From the NCBI GenBank assembly GCA_001464165.1, contig LNEX01000582.1, forward strand, positions 1 through 15,671: a stretch of DNA of 15,671 nt, in the 5' to 3' direction. The translations under genes and the position numbers were made by a program. Numbering within the stretch: position 1 is the first letter of the stretch; every line of letters begins with the position of its first letter. Shown in pieces: positions 5,023-11,353 of this stretch. This DNA is from a bacterium Ga0077546. GTDB lineage: Bacteria; Cyanobacteriota; Vampirovibrionia; Obscuribacterales; Obscuribacteraceae. The notes beneath the pieces are model-generated. The model saw only the letters and a program-made list of their open reading frames with translations. It was not told the DNA's origin and searched no databases.

Positions 5023-7821
5023 TTAGACGCAGTGGTCAGGGGGTGCCATGTGGCCAGGGCCGTGATAGTAGTCAGCTGGCATGTGGTCAATCAACAGGAG
5101 GTTCGACGGCTTCTTGCTCCACGCTTCGAGCTGCTCGATGGTGGAGTGCGCCAACTCATGGGACACCACCGGTTGCTCCGTCCCAAAATTCAATTTCTCC
5201 CCGTCCCAGAACGAATTCCAGGGAACATCACCAGAGGACTTCTTGAAGTACTCAGGGGCAGACATCGAACCGCTCTCATCGATACTCTTCGGATCGAAAC
5301 CTATGCCCTTGTACTTCTCCAGCAATGCCTTCAGTTCACTGATGCCTTCGTCATAAAGCGATGTGCCATGGCTGAAATCACTGGGGGTGGCGAAGAAGTC
5401 TTTCGGTGTGACATAATCCTTTCCATTTTCCATGCACGATACGTAGAAAGCATTTTCCTCGGCCTGCTGCTGCTCGACATCAGCTTCACTCCAGAGCGCC
5501 AGCCTGAGGCCCTCCTGATACAGCGAATTCAGGTTCGGCCGGGCAAATTTCTCGCCGCCGAGCAGCCGGGCAAAGCGAGCACGCAGCGAAGCCACAGAGC
5601 GAGCCTTCTTCTTCGCTTGCAGCAATGAATGCACTGTCGAGCTGTTGGCTGCGATCATCGGATTTTTGCCAAAGACACGACCACTGTTGTGGTGCAAGTC
5701 GAAGGCGTGATCGACAAACAAGCTATGACTGAGCGAGCCATTCATGAACTTGTAAGCAGCCTCGGCAATCTTAGCCCAGCGCCCTCCACCGTAGCCACCC
5801 TGCCAATTCCCCATGCGAAAAACATCAGTACAGAGCTTGAGAAAGCGCACCTGCTGTGCCACTTCCATCTCCCGTAACACCACATTGGTGCTCGCTTGTG
5901 CCACGCTGCGGAACGCTTTGGAGTGATCGCGAGTCACCTTGTAGGTGCCAAGCAGCTCCTCCACAGCGTCAGGGCAGAATCTGTTGGACAGCGACACATG
6001 GCGCATCTCTCCGCCAATCGCCAGCACCAGGTAGACGACGATGCGCTCCGCCACTTCCATGTGCACTTCTCGCCGCAGGTCGTTAGCCTGCTCTTCCAGG
6101 GCTGTTCCTTGAGCGGCCGTAGCCATGGCATCGCTGAGGTAGAAGTCGGCGATCATTACCTCGACGTTCTTTTGCTCAGCAACATGCTCGAACACCAGAC
6201 GCGGTGCCCGCCATTTGTCTGCTTCGGCCGAGGCGCGCCAGCGGCAGATCACTTCTACCTCCTTGGTCAGCCTGGCTGCTGCCTGTTGAATCTCGCCACT
6301 GAGCACGGCCCCATAAGCGCCGTCAACAGAAACGATATCTCCTTCTTTCAAAGCAACGAGACTGGCACCACAACCGACCACTGCCGGCTTGCCCAGCTCA
6401 CGTGCCACCACCGCAGCATGACAGGTAGCGCCACCGGTCATGGTGACGATAGCCTTAGCTGCGATCATACCGGGCAGGTCATCGGGTGAAGTGTCCCGCC
6501 GCACCAGCACCACTGACTGCCCCGATGCCGCGGCCTGAACGGCCCTGGTCGAATCGAACACCACCGTGCCAGTGACGGCACCAGGCGCCGCCGGAACGCC
6601 CAAGTACAAGAGACGGCTGGCCATGGCCAATTCCAGCTCAACGGCGTCGAAGCCTTTTCGCCGCACTGCAGCAAACTCTTGCGGGGTCACCCGGGCGAGA
6701 ACTTCCGCCCTGGTCAAACGGCCTTCCTCGTAGAAATTTGCGGCGATTTGGACAGCGGCCAACGGCGTCAGAACAGCCTTGCGCACCTGCAAGATGTAGA
6801 GCACACCTGACTCAACAGTGAACTCCACCTCTACAGGATAGTTACGCTTGGTCTCCAAGCGTTCAACCCGTGAGCACAGCTCCTTGTAGAGCGCCGCGTT
6901 CCATTCTTCCATGTCAGGCAACCAGCCGGGCGTCACCTTGCCAGCCACCTGGTCTTCACCCTGAGCGCCCACCGTGTACTCACCCCAGATGCCGCGATGG
7001 CCGCGCACAACATCGCGGCTGAAAGCCACGCCGCTGCAAGAGAGCTGATCGCGGTTGCCGAACACCATGGTTTGCACCGTCACCGCCGTGCCCAGGTCGT
7101 CGGCAATCTGCTTGCTGCGGCGGTACTCCGAAGCCCGCGGATTGTTCCACGAGCGCAGCACAGCTTCCACCGCCATGGTCAACTGCACCCAGGGTGCGTC
7201 AGGGAAGGCTGCGCCACTGTGCTCTTGGCAAATCTGGCGGAAGCGATGGCAGCTAGCTTTCAGCTGGTCAGCCGAAAGAGTGCTGCTATCACCACAGTCA
7301 GATTCACTCGATTGCGCTTCGAATTGCTCTTTGGCGACGCCGAGCACCACTTCACCGAACATGCGGATGAAGCGCAAGTAGCTGGAGTAGGCGAAGACGG
7401 CGTCGTCGTTGCCATCGCCATCCGCGGCAAGGGCCTCGACAATCTCCCAGTTCATGCCAACATTGAGCACAGTGTCCAACATGCCCGGCATTGAAACTTC
7501 GGCAGTGGAGCGCACCGAGACGAACAGAGAATCGGCACCACCTTGAGCGGCAACGCCGAAGCGTTTGCCTGAAGCGGCCTCGAGCGCTGCAATCTTGCGA
7601 CGCAGATGCCAGGCCAGCCCCTTGGGCACGCTGCCGGTTTGCGCGAACGAGCGCGCCACCGCGGTGCCGATGGTGAAGCCGCAGGGCACGCGCATGCCCA
7701 GTGAAACCAACTCGACCAGACCGGCCCCCTTGTTACCGAGAACTGCAGCGCTGCTTTCAGTCTCGTCGAAAAGAAAAGCCACGGGCTGAGCCTGAGTTGG
7801 CCTTTTGCGATTTGTTTGCAT
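5023..7821 (-). CDS. PPDK-like dikinase with novel C-terminal region (932 aa)
   Basis: Residues 1-510 match the layout of pyruvate phosphate dikinase: an ATP-grasp nucleotide-binding half (GNKGAG with Lys31, VSVRS with Arg104, SMPGMLDTVLNVG, GEDQVAG, and VEVEF/LQVR with Glu331, Glu333, Arg347) and a swivelling phosphohistidine domain (GGATCHAAVVAR, His468). These correspond to the ATP-site residues and catalytic histidine known in PPDK (Lys22, Arg92, Asp321, Glu323, Arg337 and His455 in Clostridium symbiosum). Autophosphorylation of His468 from ATP is therefore likely. The PEP/pyruvate TIM barrel is missing. Residues about 515-932 are unfamiliar, with a W-x-GGYGGGRW segment (673-682), VDHAFDLHHNSG (703-714) and HELAH (888-892). 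The acceptor is unknown. Rifampin phosphotransferase is a known precedent for a PPDK-like enzyme with another acceptor. I placed the start at 7821; the longer frame (from 7941) overlaps the upstream gene. Confidence 0.85.
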   Translation of the reverse strand: MQTNRKRPTQAQPVAFLFDETESSAAVLGNKGAGLVELVSLGMRVPCGFTIGTAVARSFAQTGSVPKGLAWHLRRKIAALEAASGKRFGVAAQGGADSLFVSVRSTAEVSMPGMLDTVLNVGMNWEIVEALAADGDGNDDAVFAYSSYLRFIRMFGEVVLGVAKEQFEAQSSESDCGDSSTLSADQLKASCHRFRQICQEHSGAAFPDAPWVQLTMAVEAVLRSWNNPRASEYRRSKQIADDLGTAVTVQTMVFGNRDQLSCSGVAFSRDVVRGHRGIWGEYTVGAQGEDQVAGKVTPGWLPDMEEWNAALYKELCSRVERLETKRNYPVEVEFTVESGVLYILQVRKAVLTPLAAVQIAANFYEEGRLTRAEVLARVTPQEFAAVRRKGFDAVELELAMASRLLYLGVPAAPGAVTGTVVFDSTRAVQAAASGQSVVLVRRDTSPDDLPGMIAAKAIVTMTGGATCHAAVVARELGKPAVVGCGASLVALKEGDIVSVDGAYGAVLSGEIQQAAARLTKEVEVICRWRASAEADKWRAPRLVFEHVAEQKNVEVMIADFYLSDAMATAAQGTALEEQANDLRREVHMEVAERIVVYLVLAIGGEMRHVSLSNRFCPDAVEELLGTYKVTRDHSKAFRSVAQASTNVVLREMEVAQQVRFLKLCTDVFRMGNWQGGYGGGRWAKIAEAAYKFMNGSLSHSLFVDHAFDLHHNSGRVFGKNPMIAANSSTVHSLLQAKKKARSVASLRARFARLLGGEKFARPNLNSLYQEGLRLALWSEADVEQQQAEENAFYVSCMENGKDYVTPKDFFATPSDFSHGTSLYDEGISELKALLEKYKGIGFDPKSIDESGSMSAPEYFKKSSGDVPWNSFWDGEKLNFGTEQPVVSHELAHSTIEQLEAWSKKPSNLLLIDHMPADYYHGPGHMAPPDHCV

Positions 7822-7840
7822 CTTTTCGCTTTCGTAAAAG

Positions 7841-8491
7841 TTATCGCTCGATACGCAACATCTGCTGTCGCTGAGCTTCAAACCGCGCCTGTTCAGCGTC
7901 GACCCGCTCCAACCCTTCAGCCACCCACGCCAGCTCGGCATCGACCAGACCCGGAGCCATCTTCAGCAGCTGTATGCTGTGCTCGAGCCAGTCCTTGGCA
8001 GCTCCAGCCACAGCTCGATCTTGGCTAATCAATGCACTGAAACCAGCCAATCTGAGTTCGTCAAGACAGCGCTTCAGCTCGTCATGCAGAGCCCGAAGGT
8101 TTGAAGCCGTGGCCAGTCGCAGTTTGGCCAAAGCACGTATTGCCTCCCAAGTGAATCCAAAGAAGCAATGCAGCTCATCGTCCAGACGTTGCAACAGCTC
8201 TTGGTTGCGGCGCGTAGACGCCAGCTGCGCTTCAAGCACTTGCTTGAGAGTCTCGCCGCGAGTGGTTGCATTTGCCAGAGCTGACTGCGCGTACGACCAG
8301 GCCTCCATCACCGCAGGCTGCCGCTGGCCGACGAACTGATGCAAGACCTGGCAGTAAGCGCTTTCGTAGCGCTCCAGCTCGCGAGTGGTATCTTGCGACC
8401 GCCTCTCAGCTCGCCGCAAGGCGTACTCTGCCACACCCGCGTCCTCTCGGGCTCGCTCCAGAAGAAGACGAAGACTTGAAATATTTTCCAC
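7841..8491 (-). CDS. Helical coiled-coil protein (216 aa), GTG start
   Basis: The protein is nearly all alpha-helix, rich in Leu, Ala, Glu, Arg and Gln. Heptad-like stretches lie at about residues 5-45 (SSLRLLLERAREDAG onward), 70-150 and 180-216. No enzyme motif, signal peptide or membrane helix is seen. The start is GTG, supported by a GAAAGGA Shine-Dalgarno site seven to ten bases upstream. It ends only 19 bases before the dikinase-like gene, so the two are almost certainly one transcript and may form a complex. Family unknown. Confidence 0.65.
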   Translation of the reverse strand: MENISSLRLLLERAREDAGVAEYALRRAERRSQDTTRELERYESAYCQVLHQFVGQRQPAVMEAWSYAQSALANATTRGETLKQVLEAQLASTRRNQELLQRLDDELHCFFGFTWEAIRALAKLRLATASNLRALHDELKRCLDELRLAGFSALISQDRAVAGAAKDWLEHSIQLLKMAPGLVDAELAWVAEGLERVDAEQARFEAQRQQMLRIER

Positions 8492-8513
8492 GTGAATTCC
8501 TTTCAGGTACTGA

Positions 8514-8529
8514 CACCGGGTGACCGGTG
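8514..8529 (-). promoter_or_regulatory. Hairpin just upstream of a ribosome-binding site
   Basis: CACCGG (8514-8519) and CCGGTG (8524-8529) form a GC-rich 6-bp stem with a 4-base loop. In the minus-strand RNA it lies about ten bases before the Shine-Dalgarno site of the coiled-coil gene and could modulate its translation. There is no direct evidence of regulation. Confidence 0.3.
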
Positions 8530-8591
8530 CACTGTAGGCGAGATGCCGGGGTCAATGACCTCCAGCTCGATATAGAACGACTGACGGCAAA

Positions 8592-8882
8592 TCAGCGGCG
8601 ACCACCCCGGCCCGAGCGCATCTTGGGCACCAGCCAGAGAGCGGCAAGGCCAGAGCCAACCAACGAGCCGATGGCAGCCGAGCCACCGAGCCAGTAGCCG
8701 ACGCAGCCGGTGACAACGGCAGTGACAGCCGCGAGGATGAACAGGTCACGGACGCGGGTGTCCTGACCGCCGCCACCGCCGGCAACACCGCCGATCAGCA
8801 GGATGGCGAAGCGCACCACCGCGAAAATCGCGAAACCAGCCAGGGCGAAGAGAATGAAGAAGACAGAGTCGAATGAGTTCAT
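8592..8882 (-). CDS. Small membrane protein with glycine linker (96 aa)
   Basis: The product begins MNSFDSVFFILFALAGFAIF and has hydrophobic segments at about residues 6-32, 46-66 and 69-86. A Gly-rich loop (GGVAGGGGGQD, about 31-41) separates the first from the rest. The end is strongly basic (MRSGRGGRR), so the C-terminus is probably cytoplasmic by the positive-inside rule. An AAGGAATC Shine-Dalgarno site lies close before the ATG. No family was recognised. Confidence 0.65.
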   Translation of the reverse strand: MNSFDSVFFILFALAGFAIFAVVRFAILLIGGVAGGGGGQDTRVRDLFILAAVTAVVTGCVGYWLGGSAAIGSLVGSGLAALWLVPKMRSGRGGRR

Positions 8883-8914
8883 GTTGATTCCTTGAAGTTG
8901 CGAGATGAAAGTTC

Positions 8915-9409
8915 TCAGCCTTGCGGCTCGAAAATCGGATTGAGCACCGGCACCGCGTTCTTGGCCAAAAGGCCTTCGGGCTTGAGCACGATGACGCCAG
9001 CCGCAACGAGCACGCAGGCTTCTTGAAGCGTGAGCTGGTCGATGGGACGGGTGAGGTCGAAGGCCATGCCGAGCTCGTTGCGGTGGTGACGCAGAGCATC
9101 CTTGACCGTGGCAGCCCCGATCACCACAGCATGATCATCCGCTGCCAGAGCTGAGTAGGCGATCACCTTCCAGAACCAGTGCAGGTTAGGCATGGTGAAG
9201 AGGATGGCGACGGCCTCGGCACTGAAGAACGTCGGCAGCACCTGGTCGTCATTGACCGATTCGACGCCACGAACACGCATCGCCAGCCGGTAGATGTTCA
9301 GACCGAGCATCTGCGGGGTGAGCGGCTGGCTCCAGTTGCGGCTCAAGGCGTGTTCTTGCTGAGCGATGGAAGCGATCTGGTAGAGCTGAACGGAGAAGGA
9401 AGTGGTCAT
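8915..9409 (-). CDS. Hypothetical protein, paralogue 1 of tandem pair (164 aa)
   Basis: This soluble protein shares its whole length with the next gene upstream. Common blocks are VLPTFF (57-62), PNLHWFW (74-80), RPIDQL (121-126) and NPIF (157-160), with conserved helical spacing between them. The shared pattern defines a small family I do not recognise by name. Trp/Phe-rich blocks suggest a compact hydrophobic core or a protein-binding surface. There is no signal peptide. An AAGGAGC Shine-Dalgarno site precedes the ATG. The two copies have diverged strongly, so the duplication is old and both copies seem to be kept. Confidence 0.7.
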   Translation of the reverse strand: MTTSFSVQLYQIASIAQQEHALSRNWSQPLTPQMLGLNIYRLAMRVRGVESVNDDQVLPTFFSAEAVAILFTMPNLHWFWKVIAYSALAADDHAVVIGAATVKDALRHHRNELGMAFDLTRPIDQLTLQEACVLVAAGVIVLKPEGLLAKNAVPVLNPIFEPQG

Positions 9410-9477
9410 TTGAGCTCCTTGCGCATGGGTGAAGTTAGTACAGACAGATTGAGCAGCAGCTTCTGCCGAACGGCATT

Positions 9478-9984
9478 TCAGCCTTGCGATTGCTGCTGAA
9501 AAATCGGGTTAAAAACCAGCTCGGCACCGTTGAGGTGCTGCCATTCTGTGCTCTTGAACAAGATCACGCCTTCGGCAACCAGCATCGCCATCTCCGAGGC
9601 AGAGAGTTGGTCAATGGGCTTTTTCAGGTCGTAGAAAGCGGCACAGCGATCACGGAAGCGGTCGATCACGCGACGAACAGTGTTGTCATCGATCAGCTTG
9701 CTGCCTCTCGAATCACCGACGGCGTAGTAGACCACGTTCCAAAACCAGAACATGTTCGGCGAGCTCATGAGCAGCTCCACGGCGCCGGGGGTGAAGAAAG
9801 TGGGGAGCACAAGGGCGTGGTCGAGCGCAGCCACGCCAAGCACACGGCGGGCCAATTCGTTGATGTCGTAGCCCTGGCTCACGAAAGAGACGTCTTGCAC
9901 GACGTGACGGTGTTCGGAGAAGATGGAACGGCCACGAATGGCGACGTCACGGAGGCTGGCCGGGAAGTGTTGAGTTTGATTCAC
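9478..9984 (-). CDS. Hypothetical protein, paralogue 2 of tandem pair (168 aa), GTG start
   Basis: It is paralogous to the following gene: VLPTFF (59-64), PNMFWFW (76-82), KPIDQL (122-127) and NPIF (159-162) fall at almost the same positions. The start is GTG, sharing a GTGA overlap with the stop of the 33-aa gene upstream. An AAGGAAAA Shine-Dalgarno site inside that small gene supports this start. Translation is probably coupled. There is no signal peptide and no known motif. The N-terminal 40 residues differ most between the two copies and may carry their separate roles. Confidence 0.7.
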   Translation of the reverse strand: MNQTQHFPASLRDVAIRGRSIFSEHRHVVQDVSFVSQGYDINELARRVLGVAALDHALVLPTFFTPGAVELLMSSPNMFWFWNVVYYAVGDSRGSKLIDDNTVRRVIDRFRDRCAAFYDLKKPIDQLSASEMAMLVAEGVILFKSTEWQHLNGAELVFNPIFQQQSQG

Positions 9985-10082
9985 AGTTTTTCCTTTTTAC
10001 ACATGTAGATGATGATGCCCATAGGCGAGAAAGCGAGCAACGCCACCATCGGAACGGTGAACAGCGCAATGAAGAAATCCAT
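9981..10082 (-). CDS. 33-aa single-helix membrane peptide
   Basis: An ATG at 10082 opens a 33-codon frame, MDFFIALFTVPMVALLAFSP onward, ending in a basic KKEKL tail. Most of it is one hydrophobic helix (about 3-27). A strong TAAGGAG Shine-Dalgarno site lies seven to eight bases before the ATG. Its TGA overlaps the GTG of the next gene in a GTGA arrangement. The strong site, charge layout and coupling make it a likely real small protein. It may be a regulator of a membrane complex; family unknown. Confidence 0.65.
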   Translation of the reverse strand: MDFFIALFTVPMVALLAFSPMGIIIYMCKKEKL

Positions 10083-10109
10083 GACTATTCTCCTTAGCCT
10101 GCTGAATCA

Positions 10110-10131
10110 GCGCTGGCGGTGCCCGCAGCGC
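10110..10131. other. Intercistronic GC-rich hairpin
   Basis: GCGCTG (10110-10115) pairs with CAGCGC (10126-10131) around a 10-base loop, between the 184-aa gene and the 33-aa gene. It has no U-tract on the minus strand (UGAUUCAGC follows). It could set the relative output of the two genes. Confidence 0.35.
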
Positions 10132-10136
10132 AAGCT

Positions 10137-10691
10137 TCAGTCGATGAAAGCCAACCCGGGGCACCAATCGGTTCCAGCTGCAGCGAGGAAAGTGCGAACA
10201 CCACGCTTGCGAACAGCTGCGCGCTCAGCCGCAATGGCAGCTAGGCGTTCGGCCGATTCGGGCAAGAGTTCCGCGGCGACGGCGAGGTTCTTCTCGATTA
10301 CCTCCTGATGCATGAAGATCTGGCGCGAGAACAGCATTTCAGCCCGCAGGTCGCCGTCGGCGAAGGCCGTGCCGGGAAAGCAAGTGTGCCAGTTCCAGCG
10401 CAACGACACAGGCAGAGCCGGTTTGCTGTGCAAGAGAAAGTTCTGGGCGTAGGCAGCCGGGAAAGCACGGTCTTTCACTCCATGCAGAAATTCTTCCACC
10501 TCGGGGCCGAAGTGAGCGAACAGCTGCACCAGAGAATTCTCTGCACAACCAAGCTCAGCCGCAGCGAGAGCTACAGACTCTGCGTCGATCGGCGTTTGGC
10601 GATTGTCGTTCAGTCTTTGCAGAAGCAGCTTGTAGCGTTTGTGCAGCGAAACAAATTCAGCGAGATGGAACGCCACTTGTTCAATAATCAT
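10137..10691 (-). CDS. Hypothetical protein, first gene of the left cluster (184 aa)
   Basis: MIIEQVAFHLAEFVSLHKRY begins a mainly helical soluble protein. The middle has aromatic residues (SLRWNWHTCFPG), and a long Ala/Glu/Arg helix lies near residues 130-165. A GAAAGG Shine-Dalgarno site lies 6-8 bases before the ATG. It is the first gene of the minus-strand run and follows a 660-bp gap, so its upstream region should hold the promoter. I could not find a convincing -35/-10 pair there. No family was recognised. Confidence 0.65.
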   Translation of the reverse strand: MIIEQVAFHLAEFVSLHKRYKLLLQRLNDNRQTPIDAESVALAAAELGCAENSLVQLFAHFGPEVEEFLHGVKDRAFPAAYAQNFLLHSKPALPVSLRWNWHTCFPGTAFADGDLRAEMLFSRQIFMHQEVIEKNLAVAAELLPESAERLAAIAAERAAVRKRGVRTFLAAAGTDWCPGLAFID

Positions 10692-10894
10692 GGAGAACCT
10701 TTCGGAATTGATGGTTTGAAAATTAACGCAATGCAGAATCTGAGAAACTGCAACGGCTAACTACACGACAGCAAACTGTCGAGAAGAAAGAGTTCGGTGG
10801 GGAATGTATTAGTGTTTTAAAGGAGTTATTGGGTTTTTCAGGTTTGTTGAAGAGATATCGAATTCACTCTAAATAAAGCCCTTATAACTAATCA

Positions 10895-10916
10895 ACTACG
10901 CGCGCTTATGCGTAGT
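10895..10916. other. Inverted repeat in intergenic region
   Basis: ACTACGC (10895-10901) and GCGTAGT (10910-10916) are perfect reverse complements around an 8-base spacer. It lies about 200 bases upstream of the left cluster's first gene and could be an operator or a hairpin. A chance dyad is also possible. Confidence 0.35.
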
Positions 10917-11174
10917 CTCCTGACTGAGGAGGAACTAGCAAATCGATACTCGCTTGACGGCGCTAGCAGAGTGGGCGAAAGACGCACAGGAAGGCACAAG
11001 CAGGCGCAGAAGAAAGCTTGCACAGCTAGAGCAAGTACACAGAAGCCAGCCCGCAGCAACAGTCGACGCCAGACGTTACAAAGAAAAGCAACTAGCGCAG
11101 CGACACTACCGGCGGTGGCGTTAAGCAAAAGACTGCACTGCGAATGCATCAGCAATCGAAGTGCAGCGATAAAA

Positions 11175-11191
11175 TCGATCGACTCGATCGA
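11175..11191 (-). terminator. Candidate terminator or operator dyad, TCGATCG repeat
   Basis: TCGATCG (11175-11181), ACT, CGATCGA (11185-11191) is a perfect 7-bp dyad with a 3-base loop. In the minus-strand transcript it is followed by UUUUAUCG, so it could end the kinase transcript, whose last stop lies about 160 bases upstream. The stem is short, and it could equally be a protein-binding site. Confidence 0.4.
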
Positions 11192-11353
11192 ATACAGATA
11201 TTTAGACACCGCCTATAGTGCAACCACACAAACCAACATGCAGGCAGAAGAGCCTTAAGCAGATTCAGATCACAGCAGCGGAATTACAGCTAATCTAGTT
11301 GATCAAGTTTGGCAATTTAGGGGCACAAACATCAAGTTTAATCACGCTGACAG

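Larger units (their letters stand above)
10692..11353. other. Gene-poor intergenic region (about 660 bp)
   Basis: No frame here has both a convincing ribosome-binding site and coding-like sequence. The region contains a 6-bp hairpin CGACAG-CAAA-CTGTCG (10766-10781) in the leader of the 184-aa gene, plus two more inverted repeats listed separately. Base composition drops from GC-rich on the left to AT-richer on the right. It should contain the promoter of the left cluster and the end of the kinase transcript, but I cannot point to a promoter. Confidence 0.6.

Noticed and set aside
4656..5090. Longer form of the 106-aa protein starting at 5090
   Set aside because: It overlaps the end of the dikinase-like gene and adds a low-complexity stretch. 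The ATG at 4976 fits the gap better, though its Shine-Dalgarno site is weak.
4969..6489. Long plus-strand frames opposite the dikinase-like gene (219 and 197 aa)
   Set aside because: They are antisense shadows of a well-supported enzyme, with no ribosome-binding sites or recognisable domains.
7822..7941. N-terminal extension of the dikinase-like protein by 40 residues
   Set aside because: It would overlap the upstream coiled-coil gene by about 100 bases and is not like the start of any PPDK-type protein. The ATG at 7821 places the GNKGAG motif at the usual distance.
9410..9477. Hairpin TGCC-GTTC-GGCA between the tandem paralogues
   Set aside because: Only four base pairs; too short to claim as a structured element.
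10892..11258. Opposed open frames in the large gap (105 aa on minus, 116 aa on plus)
   Set aside because: Both strands are open by chance. Neither frame has a Shine-Dalgarno site at its start, and the products are low-complexity (Ser/Arg/Ala or Leu/Cys runs) with no domain.
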